Shown: positions 41,985 through 51,133 of the stretch, in pieces | How positions within the stretch are numbered: position 1 is the first letter of the stretch | Layout of the letters: each line of letters opens with the position of its first letter | Origin: Rubellicoccus peritrichatus | GTDB taxonomy: Bacteria; Verrucomicrobiota; Verrucomicrobiia; Opitutales; Cerasicoccaceae | Direction: 5' to 3' | Assembly (NCBI RefSeq): GCF_033100135.1 | Contig: NZ_CP136920.1 | Coordinates: 4,893,001-4,957,000, forward strand | Length of the DNA: 64,000 nucleotides | The notes under the pieces: generated by a model | Told to the model about the DNA's origin: nothing | Databases searched by the model: none | What the model saw: only the letters and a program-made list of their open reading frames with translations | Translations under genes and position numbers: made by a program

Positions 41985-42950
41985 TCAATAGATCCATTCG
42001 CTCATCTTGAAGTAGAGTGGAATACCGATCACAAGATTGAATGGGAAAGTAATGGCGAGCGAAGTCGTGACGTAATAGCCAGGGTTGGCCTCGGGCAACG
42101 ATACGCGAACCGCCGCTGGTGCCGCTATGTAGGAGGCACTGGCAGACAAAACAGCAAAAATAACCGCCCCACCCTGTGAGAGCCCGATTGCATAGCTGAC
42201 GAGAACTCCAAGTGCTCCCTGCAAAATCGGGGAAATAATGGCAAAAGCCATAAGAGGGATACCCGCCTGCCTTGCATCTTTCATTTTCTCACCCGCAACC
42301 AGTCCCATTTCCAAAAGGAAAAGCATCAGAACACCATAGAAAGGCGTCACCAGGAAAGGACTCATCAGCGCACGGCCGTCTTCCGTTGCAACCGCACCAG
42401 CAAATAGCCCGCAGAGCAGCAGGATAAAACTTTTACCGGAAAGCACTTCATGGATGGCTACCCCGAAGGATACTTTGGAATCACTATTGAAAATCTTGGC
42501 CAGCAGCATCGCGATAAAAATGGCGGGGATTTCCATCACTGCCATCAAAGCGGGCATAAAATTCTCATAGCTGATGTCCTGATTATTGAGAAATGCCAGA
42601 CAAGCCATGAAGGTGACCGCGGAGACCGAACCATAGTGTGCCGCCAGAGCTGCTGCATTAACTACATTCATCCCAATAAGTATTCTAACCGCAAAAAATA
42701 CAATAATCGGAATCAATGCACCGACAATAATCGTGGCCAACAAAGGGATCGCCAGCTCTCCAATGCTGGAGTCCGCCATGGCGGAGCCTCCCTTAAAGCC
42801 GATTGCCAGAAGCAGATAAATCGTCAGAATCTGATAAACCTGCTCTGGAAATTTCAGGTCACTGCGAACCCAAACAGCAACAAGTCCCGCAGCGAAGGCG
42901 ATTACGGGCGGCGATAGAAGATTGGCTCTAAGAAGTAAAAGTGAATCCAT
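41985..42950 (-). CDS. sbtA: SbtA-family sodium-dependent bicarbonate transporter
   Basis: A 321-residue integral membrane protein with about ten hydrophobic segments. It belongs to the SbtA family, best known from cyanobacteria. Segments such as AIGFKGGSAMADSS, AHYGSVSAVTFMA and SASASYIAAPAAVRVSLPEANPGYYVT (read in short stretches) match conserved half-site motifs. The start at 42950 is preferred because an upstream TTG reading adds a basic tail unlike the family. It is the first gene of a two-gene unit with ppc, 26 bp apart. No SbtB regulator or carbonic anhydrase gene is nearby. In a heterotroph this points to bicarbonate supply for anaplerosis, which is inference. Confidence 0.88.
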   Translation of the reverse strand: MDSLLLLRANLLSPPVIAFAAGLVAVWVRSDLKFPEQVYQILTIYLLLAIGFKGGSAMADSSIGELAIPLLATIIVGALIPIIVFFAVRILIGMNVVNAAALAAHYGSVSAVTFMACLAFLNNQDISYENFMPALMAVMEIPAIFIAMLLAKIFNSDSKVSFGVAIHEVLSGKSFILLLCGLFAGAVATEDGRALMSPFLVTPFYGVLMLFLLEMGLVAGEKMKDARQAGIPLMAFAIISPILQGALGVLVSYAIGLSQGGAVIFAVLSASASYIAAPAAVRVSLPEANPGYYVTTSLAITFPFNLVIGIPLYFKMSEWIY

Positions 42951-43170
42951 GCAATTGGGATGGCAGAAAAATCGGCTTCGACCAGGTTGCAAGCTAAACC
43001 TTAGCATTTATTGTTCTCAACCTGCCTGAAAGTCGAAGAAATCGTTTATTTATCGTGGGCAACGAGTCATTAAGAACAAAAATTGTCTAATGTAAGGCGA
43101 TTTTGGTGATGAGTTTAAGCACATCAATCCATCGCGACGCTTCGAAAGTCCTAAAGATGTCTCTTACAAC

Positions 43171-44172
43171 CTATTCCCCTTGAGGCACTTCCTCTGAAAA
43201 AACAGTCGCCCAGTCATTCGCCATGTCGACCACGACCCACCCCTGCTCAGGCGCTTCAGTCAGGGCTTCGACGAGTTTACCGGAACTTTTCGGTTTGGCG
43301 TCATAGGCATACTCACGATCTGCATCGGTGTGATGGACGATGAGCCCGAAACGACGACCATCTCCGGCAGTGGTCCACTCCAGCATCGCCTTGTCTCCAT
43401 CGGAGTTTCCAAATGCGGCAATCGGGCGTCTGCCGATAAACTGGTAAATGCCAACCGGTTTCCCCTCTTTGTCATCCACAAAAAGATTATCGAATGTCTT
43501 GATAAGAACAGGCCCGTCTTCAGTGCGTTCGAAACGAACTCGCACATTGGAGCCAATAACCTGTTCAGGAGGAATCCCATAAACCCGCTCGCTCCAGACA
43601 CGCATAAAATCGGCCCCACCTCCTGAAACGATATAAGTTTTAAAACCATTATCGCGCAGGTAAGTAAGGACTTCCTGCATCGGTTGATAGGTGAGCTCGT
43701 CATAGCCAACCCCAAAGCGTGGATGCTTGGCTTCAGCTATCCACGCTTCCACACGCTTTTGAAATTCTTCTGTTGTCATGCCCGAGTGCGTCAAGGCAAT
43801 GACACGCAAAAGACCATCGTGATGCTCTCCCTCAAGCAGCTTTGCAATATCACCATCTAACGCAGCTTGAACCATCGGGTCAGCCGCCAGATCCGGTTCA
43901 TTCGGGACACGTCGTTTTAACTCATCAAACGCAAAGGCCAGTTGAAAGGGAATCGGGTTCTCCGGCCATAAATTGCCATCATTGTCAAAGACCGCAATAC
44001 GCTCTGCTTCCGGAACAAAATCGGGAGAATCTGGTGTCGTGACGGCCTCAACGAACTCTATAATCGCCGACTTTGGTGCAGTCTCATTCCATGAAGGAAG
44101 TGGATCTACTGCCCGCCCGAAGGCGGGCAGCAAAACACACAAAATGAAGATGCAGCAATTAGATCGCTTCAT
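43171..44172 (-). CDS. Secreted HAD-family phosphatase
   Basis: A 333-residue exported HAD hydrolase. A signal peptide covers about 1-21. Motif I is FDNDGNLWPEN (about 62-72; D-x-D), motif II is YIVSGGGADF, and motif III/IV lies in AAFGNSDGDKAML. The arrangement resembles phosphoserine-phosphatase-like periplasmic acid phosphatases. It lies 17 bp after the sulfatase gene on the same strand. Together they may remove sulfate and phosphate esters outside the cytoplasm, which is inference from co-location. Confidence 0.85.
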   Translation of the reverse strand: MKRSNCCIFILCVLLPAFGRAVDPLPSWNETAPKSAIIEFVEAVTTPDSPDFVPEAERIAVFDNDGNLWPENPIPFQLAFAFDELKRRVPNEPDLAADPMVQAALDGDIAKLLEGEHHDGLLRVIALTHSGMTTEEFQKRVEAWIAEAKHPRFGVGYDELTYQPMQEVLTYLRDNGFKTYIVSGGGADFMRVWSERVYGIPPEQVIGSNVRVRFERTEDGPVLIKTFDNLFVDDKEGKPVGIYQFIGRRPIAAFGNSDGDKAMLEWTTAGDGRRFGLIVHHTDADREYAYDAKPKSSGKLVEALTEAPEQGWVVVDMANDWATVFSEEVPQGE

Positions 44173-44189
44173 CGAAAAACTTGAACAGG

Positions 44190-45722
44190 CTATTGCCCAG
44201 TTACTGGTTCTTCCAGTGATGAAATCACTTTGTCCAAATTGAAAGACCCTGGTGTCTGACTCGGTGGATATTCCTTTAAGGTCATAGCAAGTTTACCAGC
44301 CATGGCTTGAAACGGAACCAGGATGAAAGCGTGATCCAGGAACCAATCATGGTAAGTATTTGAGCTTTCATCGGCTCGCTCAAACGGATCATTACGGAGA
44401 TCAAACAGCTTGGGCACACGTAGTTCGATGAAAGGTTCACGCCAGACACCGAAGGCTTTTCCACGATTCTCCATGAAAACCGCCTTCCAGCGGTCATAAC
44501 GAGCCGCCACGATCTCACCATCGTCGTTTACGTACCAGAAGTCTTTGCGTGGAGACTCATCAACATCGCCACTCAAATAAGCCAGCATATTCTTACCGTC
44601 GATGTATTCGCGGTAATTTCTGCCGATCACTTCCATACCGTCGCGCAGTTTCTCGGTTACATTTGGATCACCAGCGGCGGCAGCAAATGTTGGCAACCAA
44701 TCCTGGTGTGCCACGATACCATTAACCGTGACGCCCTTCTGAAACTTACCCGGCCAGCGAACAAAAGCAGGAACACGGAAAGCACCTTCCCAATTGGAAT
44801 TCTTCTCACTTCGGAAAGGCGTCACCGCAGCATCCGGCCAGGTGTTGTAGTGTGGTCCGTTATCAGTGGAATAAAGAACGATGGTGTCTTCGGTGATACC
44901 CAGTTCATCGATTAAATCAAGCAACTGACCGACCTGACCATCATGCTCAACCATGCCATCAGCGTATTCACCAAGCCCGGTTACTCCCTGGTTCTCTTCT
45001 TTGACATGAGTACGGAAATGCATGCGGGTTGCATTCCACCAGCAGAAGAAAGGCTTGTCTGCCTTGACCTGGCGCTGAATAAAATCGGAAGCCGCCGTCA
45101 GCGTTTCTTCATCGATGGTTTCCATCCGCTTCCTGGTCAGCGGACCTGTGTCCTCGATTTTCCCATTTGCTGTCGATTTAACGACACCGCGTGGACCGAA
45201 CCTCTTGCGAAATGCAGGATCTTTGGGGTAATCTGGATGCTCTGGTTCTTCCTCTGCATTGAGATGGTAGAGGTTGCCAAAAAACTCGTCAAAGCCGTGG
45301 TTGGTTGGCAGGTGTTCGTCACGATCACCAAAGTGATTCTTACCAAACTGCCCGGTTGCGTAACCAAGATTCTTAAGAATTGCTGCTATAGTAATGTCCG
45401 ACTCCTGCCAGCCTTCCTTGGCTCCAGGCAGACCGACCTTGGTCATACCCGTACGCAATGGACTCTGGCCGCTGATGAAGGCCGCGCGGCCAGCCGTACA
45501 ACTCTGTTGTCCGTAATAGTCAGTGAAGGAAACTCCTTCATGGCCAAGCCGATCAATATTCGGCGTGCGATAGCCCATCAGGCCACGACTGTTAAAACTA
45601 ATGTTGGTGATACCGACATCATCGCCAAATATGACCAGGATATTGGGTTGCTTAGCCTCCTGGGCCGATAGCGTTAATGCGCCAAGGGTAAGGGCAATAA
45701 GTACATGCAAATAGGGTTTCAT
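44190..45722 (-). CDS. Secreted arylsulfatase (S1 family)
   Basis: A 510-residue sulfatase with a signal peptide (about 1-20). The formylglycine motif is C-T-A-G-R in QQSCTAGRAAFISGQ (C about 77), in the C-x-A-x-R form (type I, needing a maturase). Metal ligands include the DD of VIFGDDVGI and the DN of LYSTDNGPHYN; a catalytic-type K-N-H occurs in FGKNHFGD. Such sulfatases cut sulfate from sugars or aromatic esters and are abundant in marine Verrucomicrobia. No polysaccharide lyase or glycosidase gene is adjacent, so the substrate is unknown. No maturase gene is in the window. Confidence 0.93.
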   Translation of the reverse strand: MKPYLHVLIALTLGALTLSAQEAKQPNILVIFGDDVGITNISFNSRGLMGYRTPNIDRLGHEGVSFTDYYGQQSCTAGRAAFISGQSPLRTGMTKVGLPGAKEGWQESDITIAAILKNLGYATGQFGKNHFGDRDEHLPTNHGFDEFFGNLYHLNAEEEPEHPDYPKDPAFRKRFGPRGVVKSTANGKIEDTGPLTRKRMETIDEETLTAASDFIQRQVKADKPFFCWWNATRMHFRTHVKEENQGVTGLGEYADGMVEHDGQVGQLLDLIDELGITEDTIVLYSTDNGPHYNTWPDAAVTPFRSEKNSNWEGAFRVPAFVRWPGKFQKGVTVNGIVAHQDWLPTFAAAAGDPNVTEKLRDGMEVIGRNYREYIDGKNMLAYLSGDVDESPRKDFWYVNDDGEIVAARYDRWKAVFMENRGKAFGVWREPFIELRVPKLFDLRNDPFERADESSNTYHDWFLDHAFILVPFQAMAGKLAMTLKEYPPSQTPGSFNLDKVISSLEEPVTGQ

Positions 45723-45932
45723 AAGATTCAGGTGTTACAAGTTTAGGTAGGAAAATTAAGCATATGCCCAATTTGATAATTAACAACGGAACTAACCAAA
45801 AAAAGTATAGGTTTTTTTAGAAAAAATTCATGCATATGTTAGCTGATCACTGTAGACACCTGCGTATTTTAAGCACCAGAAAATGACCCCGTAATAGATG
45901 GGGGAATCACTAATCCAGTATGTTAAGATGGC

Positions 45933-47147
45933 TTACGCCTTATCCAGCGTCACCACATTCTCGATGTGACGCGTCTGCGGAAAGAGATCGAATGGTTGCA
46001 CCTTGAGGATCTTATAGCCGCCATCTTCAGTCAGCATTTTCAAGTCACGGGCCTGAGTCGCCGGATCACAGGAGACATAAACCAGACGCACAGGAGCAAA
46101 ATCAATCAGCTGCCGGATAAATGCCTCATCGCAACCGCTGCGTGGCGGATCAATAATCATGGCCGTGCTGGAACCATCGAACTCCAGCCCTTCAAAAATC
46201 GCCTCGGCCTGCCCCGCGATGAAACGCACATTCTCCATGTGGTTTGCGGCGGCGTTGGCACGGGCCCATTCAATAGCCCGCTGGCTCACTTCCACTCCAG
46301 CCACCTGATCAAAATGAGAGGCAGCTGAAAGTGCAAACAACCCGGAACCACAATATGCATCGACCAGTGATGTCGTTTTGCTGTTGGAAGCTTCAGCCAG
46401 GACATAGCGCACCAGTTCTGGCAAGGCAAAGGGGTTGTTCTGAAAAAAGTCCCCTGCGTTGAAGTTGATAACCAGATCGCCTACCTTCTCGCTGACGATA
46501 TCGCTATGCTTACTGGTTACGCCCTCCAGGGTGTGGCGCATGAGCAAAGTCCCGCCCTTCTTCTTGCCCTTCTCATTACGGACGCGGTTCCTTGCCTCGG
46601 GTAAGGCTTCATTGATCTCATCGGTCGCAATCGGACAATTATAGACATCGATCATCTGACTGCGCGTCCCCACACGATGAAAGCCGATTGGAAACTCACC
46701 CGGTGTTCGCTTGGGATAATGCGGAGTCAACTTGGAGCGATAGCCAAACTGCTTGGGGGAACCAATCGGATCATGAACCTCCACCTTGATCCCACCAATG
46801 CGCTCAAGCCCCTCGGTGACCTGCTGTTTTTTCCAGGCCAGCTGGGCATCGTAGCTCATGTGCTGGTACTGGCAGCCACCGCATTCACCAAAGAGCTTGC
46901 AGACTGGCTCAATCCGTTCACTGGCGGGTTCAAGCACCTCGACCAGATCCGCATCCGAGTAATTGGGACGATTGCGATAAACCTTCGCCTTGATCAGCTC
47001 CCCCGGAAGGGCAAAAGGCACCATGACGACCCAGCCATCAATTCGTCCCAGGCCAATGCCGAGATTCGTCAACGAATCGATCCGGAGTTCGATCTCCTGA
47101 TGGTATTCGAAGGGTTCGGCAACGAATTTGCGTGGTATATTGGACAT
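45933..47147 (-). CDS. 23S rRNA (uracil-C5)-methyltransferase, RlmD/TrmA family
   Basis: A 404-residue RumA/TrmA-type m5U methyltransferase. The N-terminal TRAM domain is followed by the Fe-S cluster motif CKLFGECGGC (C-x6-C-x2-C), SAM motif I LVDAYCGSGLFAL, IIDPPRSGCD and the catalytic cysteine in YVSCDPATQARDL. It would methylate a uracil in 23S rRNA (U1939-type) or tRNA; the family does not settle which. I start at the ATG at 47147; a GTG at 47183 is also possible. It is divergent from the SpoU-type methyltransferase gene, about 60 bp apart. Confidence 0.88.
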   Translation of the reverse strand: MSNIPRKFVAEPFEYHQEIELRIDSLTNLGIGLGRIDGWVVMVPFALPGELIKAKVYRNRPNYSDADLVEVLEPASERIEPVCKLFGECGGCQYQHMSYDAQLAWKKQQVTEGLERIGGIKVEVHDPIGSPKQFGYRSKLTPHYPKRTPGEFPIGFHRVGTRSQMIDVYNCPIATDEINEALPEARNRVRNEKGKKKGGTLLMRHTLEGVTSKHSDIVSEKVGDLVINFNAGDFFQNNPFALPELVRYVLAEASNSKTTSLVDAYCGSGLFALSAASHFDQVAGVEVSQRAIEWARANAAANHMENVRFIAGQAEAIFEGLEFDGSSTAMIIDPPRSGCDEAFIRQLIDFAPVRLVYVSCDPATQARDLKMLTEDGGYKILKVQPFDLFPQTRHIENVVTLDKA

Positions 47148-47208
47148 TTGGACCTTAAAAATCATTTCATTGTTGGCGTCCACCGAGCTTTCGGCGAGTA
47201 AAAGTTAC

Positions 47209-48006
47209 ATGGATCTTCTAACCTCCCGACAAAACCCCCGTGTGAAGGCGCTGGTTCGCCTGCGGCAGCGGAGTGAACGGGAGAAGACGGGGCAATTCCT
47301 GATTGAAGGAATCCGCGAGACCAGCCGGGCGCTCAAGGCAGGTTACCGAATAAGCGACCTCTACTTTTGCCCTGAACAGCAAAAAGAGCATAAGACCCGA
47401 ACTGAACTTTCCACAGAAATTGAAGCCAAGGGCGGTCAGCTGACCCAGGTCAGCTCCGAAGTCTTTGAAAAGCTTAGCCTTCGGGATGGTCCGGATGGCA
47501 TACTCGCCGTCAGTTCGAAGCCAGCAAATGTCCTGGATAACCTGCAACTGGGCACCAATCCGCTCATCCTCGTAGTCGAAAATGTTGAAAAGCCAGGCAA
47601 TCTCGGTGCCCTGATGCGAACAGCCGATGCGACCAATGCCATTGTGCTGGCCGCTGATCCGAATACCGATTTTTACAATCCGCACGTCATCCGCAACTCA
47701 CAGGGAGCCGTTTTCTCAACCCCGCACGCGGCAGCGACAAGCGAGGATATCTTTGCGCTTTTCAAAGAGTACAATGTTCAAGTGGCCGCGACATCCCCGG
47801 ATGCAACCAAAACACTCTGGGAGTGCGATTTCAGCGGTCCCGTGGCACTGGCAGTTGGCAGCGAAGCCCATGGCCTGACCGCCAAATGGCTGAATCACGC
47901 CGCAATTAACCTCCGTATCCCAATGCTTGGCCAGGCGGATTCGCTCAATGTGTCGGTTTCGGCCGCACTTTGCCTCTACGAAGCCGTTCGCCAAAGGGTA
48001 AAGTAG
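47209..48006 (+). CDS. TrmH/SpoU-family RNA 2'-O-methyltransferase
   Basis: A 265-residue SPOUT methyltransferase. The N-terminal substrate-binding domain (SRQNPRVKALVRLRQRSERE, with QFLIEGIRE) is followed by the trefoil-knot domain with motifs ENVEKPGNLGALMRTADA, ALAVGSEAHGL and LNVSVSAALCLYEA. These are motifs 1-3 of 23S rRNA ribose methyltransferases (RlmB type) or TsnR-like proteins. The start at 47209 is where the conserved domain begins. The stop codon overlaps the first bases of a GTAGAACAAGC repeat element. Confidence 0.9.
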   Translation: MDLLTSRQNPRVKALVRLRQRSEREKTGQFLIEGIRETSRALKAGYRISDLYFCPEQQKEHKTRTELSTEIEAKGGQLTQVSSEVFEKLSLRDGPDGILAVSSKPANVLDNLQLGTNPLILVVENVEKPGNLGALMRTADATNAIVLAADPNTDFYNPHVIRNSQGAVFSTPHAAATSEDIFALFKEYNVQVAATSPDATKTLWECDFSGPVALAVGSEAHGLTAKWLNHAAINLRIPMLGQADSLNVSVSAALCLYEAVRQRVK

Positions 48007-48026
48007 AACAAGCAAAATGCTTGTTT
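48003..48026. repeat. GTAGAACAAGC dispersed palindromic element, short copy
   Basis: GTAGAACAAGC (48003-48013) and GCTTGTTT (48019-48026) form a 7-bp stem AACAAGC/GCTTGTT around a 5-base loop. It has the same head sequence as the elements at 60648-60724 and starts inside the upstream stop codon. Confidence 0.6.
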
Positions 48027-48069
48027 CCAAATTCAGGATAAACTGAAGTGCCCTACCTAATTCATAACG

Positions 48070-49080
48070 CTAGCGGCAGTAGTCATTCTCACGAAACCAT
48101 TCAGCCGCATCGGTTAGCGCTTCGCGAGCCGGACGGCTTTGATAGCCCAATTCACGCTCGGCCTTGGCGCTGCTGAAAAACATCCGCTTGCGGGCCATCC
48201 GCAGCACATCCATGTGAATGCGAGGCTCCTGTCCGGTTATGCGGGCGGCTTGCTCACTGACCCAGGCAATCGGAGTCAAAAGCCCGGGATTGAGCCGAAT
48301 CGAAGGTGCTTTGCAGCCAGCCAGATCGGAAAGATCAGCGAAAATCTGCCTCAGCGTGAGGTTTTCGCCACCCAAAATATAACGCTCGCCGATAACGCCC
48401 TTCTCGTAAGCGAGCAAAATGCCATCGGCCACATCATCGACATGGACAACATTCAAGCCGGTATCGATATAGGCGGGCATGTTGCCCAGTAAGGCGTCCA
48501 GGACCATCTGACCTGTCGGCGTCGGACGAATATCCCGTGGGCCAATCGGGGCCGAGGGATTGACAAAAACAACCGGTGCACTGGTCTCTTCCGCCGTCTG
48601 GCGAGCAGCTTCCTCGCCCAGGAACTTGGAACGCTTGTAGTGCCCGACCATGTCATCGACGGTTGAAGCCGTCTCCTCCGTAGCCGGATCGCCGGTCTGC
48701 TCAATCCCGAGCGTCGCAACGCTGGAGCAATAAACAATACGATCCACGCCAGCCGCCACCGCCTCTTCAACAATCCAGCGGCTCGCATCCACATTGGCGC
48801 GATACATGGGCTCGGGCTTCGGAACCCAAAGACGGTAATCTGCCGCCAGATGAAAAACCGCACCACAGCCAGCCATAGCTTTGCCCAGGGTTTCCCGGAC
48901 GCTGATGTCGCCATCGGCCACCTCGATATTCAAGCCCTCGAGGTTCTTGACATTCGGACTGTCAGGCCGGACCAAAACACGGACTTTGAAACCTGAACAC
49001 AAGAGTCGCCGGACTACCGCCGAACCGACAAATCCGGTTCCGCCGGTGACAAGCACGCGGGGCTGAAGACTTTGAATCAA
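48070..49080 (-). CDS. hpnA: Hopanoid-associated sugar epimerase HpnA
   Basis: A 336-residue extended SDR. The Rossmann motif is VLVTGGTGFVGSAVVRRLL (about 9-27), then FHLAADYRLWVPKPEPMY, and the family-type segment YCSSVATLG with the catalytic Y-x3-K in HYKRSKFL. This matches HpnA of hopanoid clusters. Its exact reaction is not proven; a role in extended hopanoid side chains is assumed. The only start that keeps the Rossmann strand is a TTG at 49080. It is divergent from hpnC, with 83 bp between the start codons. Confidence 0.88.
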   Translation of the reverse strand: MIQSLQPRVLVTGGTGFVGSAVVRRLLCSGFKVRVLVRPDSPNVKNLEGLNIEVADGDISVRETLGKAMAGCGAVFHLAADYRLWVPKPEPMYRANVDASRWIVEEAVAAGVDRIVYCSSVATLGIEQTGDPATEETASTVDDMVGHYKRSKFLGEEAARQTAEETSAPVVFVNPSAPIGPRDIRPTPTGQMVLDALLGNMPAYIDTGLNVVHVDDVADGILLAYEKGVIGERYILGGENLTLRQIFADLSDLAGCKAPSIRLNPGLLTPIAWVSEQAARITGQEPRIHMDVLRMARKRMFFSSAKAERELGYQSRPAREALTDAAEWFRENDYCR

Positions 49081-49163
49081 AACTGTATCAATGTTTTTAT
49101 GAGCGAGCTTACTTCTTATCTTGGCTTTTCCACGTCGCGGGCAAACCTATTCTGCTTAAACCT

Positions 49164-50033
49164 ATGACTTTAGAAGAAGCCTACCAGCGTTGTCACGAAC
49201 TGACGCGCGATCATTACGAGAATTTTCCTGTTGCCCGTCTGGTCCCGGGCGAAATCCGCCCCTACGTCAGCGCCGTCTACGCCTTTTCCCGCACCGCGGA
49301 CGATATCGCCGACGAGGGCTGGGGGGAATCCGGCAGTCCGACCCCCGAAGAACGCGTCGCCGCGCTGGATGCATTTGAGGGAGAACTGGAGGCATCGGCC
49401 GCCGGAAAGCCCCTAAAACCCGACACCGAGTGGATCTTCCTCGCCCTCGCCGACACGATCAAACAGCGCGAGGTCCCGATCCAGCTCTTCCGCGATCTGC
49501 TCAGCGCCTTCAAGCAAGATTGCGTCAAACTCCACTACGCCACCCACGAGGAGGTCCTCGATTACTGCAAAAGGAGCGCCAATCCCATCGGCCGTCTCGT
49601 CCTGATCCTCCATGGCTTGAAAAACGAACAGTTCTTTGCCTGGTCCGACCATATCTGCACCGGACTCCAGTTAGCCAACTTCTGGCAGGATGTCGGGGTC
49701 GACATCAAAAAAGATGGTCGGATTTACATCCCGGAGGAGGATTGGGGCCGATTTGGCGTCAATCGCGGCATGTTTGACCAAGCTTCCGCTCCCCAGGCCC
49801 TCCGCGATTGCTTAAAGTTTCAGGTCGAACGCGCGCAAAGCATTTTCGAACAAGGCCGCCCCTTAGGCAAAAAGCTCCCCTTCCCCCTCAGCCTCGAAAT
49901 CAAGCTGACCTGGCACGGCGGAACAACGATACTCAGAAAAATCGCCAAACAGGGCTATGACACCCTCTCCAGCCGTCCCAAACTCCACAAAACCGATGTC
50001 CCCGCATTGATGGCGAAGGCGGTCTTCGGATAG
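49164..50033 (+). CDS. hpnC: Squalene/hydroxysqualene synthase HpnC
   Basis: A 289-residue trans-isoprenyl diphosphate synthase of the squalene/phytoene synthase family. The first aspartate-rich motif is RTADDIADE (about 46-54) and the second is NFWQDVGVDIKKDGR (about 172-186). HpnC with HpnD and HpnE makes squalene via presqualene diphosphate and hydroxysqualene. HpnD, HpnE and the cyclase are not in this window. The gene is GC-richer than the window average. It is divergent from hpnA. Confidence 0.92.
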   Translation: MTLEEAYQRCHELTRDHYENFPVARLVPGEIRPYVSAVYAFSRTADDIADEGWGESGSPTPEERVAALDAFEGELEASAAGKPLKPDTEWIFLALADTIKQREVPIQLFRDLLSAFKQDCVKLHYATHEEVLDYCKRSANPIGRLVLILHGLKNEQFFAWSDHICTGLQLANFWQDVGVDIKKDGRIYIPEEDWGRFGVNRGMFDQASAPQALRDCLKFQVERAQSIFEQGRPLGKKLPFPLSLEIKLTWHGGTTILRKIAKQGYDTLSSRPKLHKTDVPALMAKAVFG

Positions 50034-50389
50034 ACGACGAGAGCTGCGTTTTAGCGAGTTCAGTTTTTAGCCACAGAGGCACAGAGAGCACTGAGGATCT
50101 ATGTTCTTCAGGTGTGCCATAAGTTCACCTCCGAACAACGATGCATCCAACACTGACGCTGCCACACTGTTTCATACGATGTGAACAAGTTTACACATTT
50201 TAAGCTTGTCACATTTGCCGAAAGCCCCCCATAAAGTACTTTCTCTGAGACAACCAAACCATCATACGAAAAACTTTTCTATCTTATTATTCATGCGGAA
50301 TGCAGACTCCAAACTGATGACTCACTACGCCCGCATTTCCAGCTTTTGTTAAACGATGTTTTCGTCACATAAAAAATACTGTTGGAAAA
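50034..50389. repeat. Gene-less stretch with CACAGAGG-type periodic repeat
   Basis: These 356 bp after hpnC hold no credible gene. At 50072-50096 three units CACAGAGG, CACAGAGAG and CACTGAGG follow one another with 8-9 bp period, a short periodic repeat of the kind found in other intergenic gaps of this window. The remainder becomes AT-rich toward the next gene, and no clear promoter boxes or terminator hairpin were found. Confidence 0.6.
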
Positions 50390-51133
50390 ATGAATAATGT
50401 AATTGCGATAGTAGCTATCTATTTTGCCTTTGTTCTATACATAGCAATTTACACATATTTTCGTGGATATATTTTTCCGGCTATCTATACCTCGTTTGCT
50501 CGAGAAAGTTCTAATCCTAGCTATTTCCCAAAAACATTATTGGATGAAGAGGAAATTTTCGAGAAGCAAGGCTACTTTTATGTTGGTGAAGAAAAAGTCC
50601 CTGGTGAGATTCCACAAAATACTATTACACGAATCTATTTGACTCCCGATCATAAAGGAGTGGCTCTATTTCAGTTGATAGATCTTCCCGAAATAGAAGC
50701 TTATTCAAGTATAGAAGTTTATTCCTTTTTTAGGGATTCGGGTTTTATATACGCCACAAGGAATGATTATCCGGTATCAGCGCAGGCCATCGCAAGAGAT
50801 GTTTTTAAATTTCAGATAGCTACTACTTTCGCTATGAGTGAATTGCTCGATTTTCACAACAATTTAAGGATGATAGTGCAGGAATCCAGTCAGGAATTAA
50901 TAGTTCTAGATCAAGGAAATATTGAAAAGCTTTTTAATGACAGGAGATTAGATGAATGGAAGTTTCAAGAGAGCCGAGGTATCGTGACTAAAGTTTCAGA
51001 GAGTAATTACAAATTTACATTTAAAGCTCAGCTCCTTACAGCTTTTAAAGTTTCGTTACCATTTTTAAACAGAAAGTCGCCACCTTCTGAACAACTTCAT
51101 AGATTTCGGCGGAAAATAAAAAGATTCCAATAA
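50390..51133 (+). CDS. AT-rich orphan gene, membrane-anchored hypothetical protein
   Basis: A 247-residue protein with one N-terminal hydrophobic segment (about 5-28) and then a soluble domain with no recognised motif. The C-terminus is basic. The gene is clearly more AT-rich than its neighbours, and uses many AT-ending codons, in contrast to the GC-rich hpnC just upstream. A hairpin lies directly after it (TTTGGCA at 51140-51146 with TGCCAAA at 51164-51170). It looks recently acquired. No function is proposed. Unlike most genes here it has a weak GGA just before the start. Confidence 0.7.
   Translation: MNNVIAIVAIYFAFVLYIAIYTYFRGYIFPAIYTSFARESSNPSYFPKTLLDEEEIFEKQGYFYVGEEKVPGEIPQNTITRIYLTPDHKGVALFQLIDLPEIEAYSSIEVYSFFRDSGFIYATRNDYPVSAQAIARDVFKFQIATTFAMSELLDFHNNLRMIVQESSQELIVLDQGNIEKLFNDRRLDEWKFQESRGIVTKVSESNYKFTFKAQLLTAFKVSLPFLNRKSPPSEQLHRFRRKIKRFQ

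Noticed and set aside
44943-45671. A 242-codon plus-strand frame opposite the sulfatase gene
   Set aside because: It is antisense to a fully motif-supported sulfatase and has no recognisable features.
49164-50033. Phytoene synthase (carotenoid) reading of hpnC
   Set aside because: The sequence pattern and neighbouring hpnA fit HpnC better, and no carotenoid genes are adjacent.
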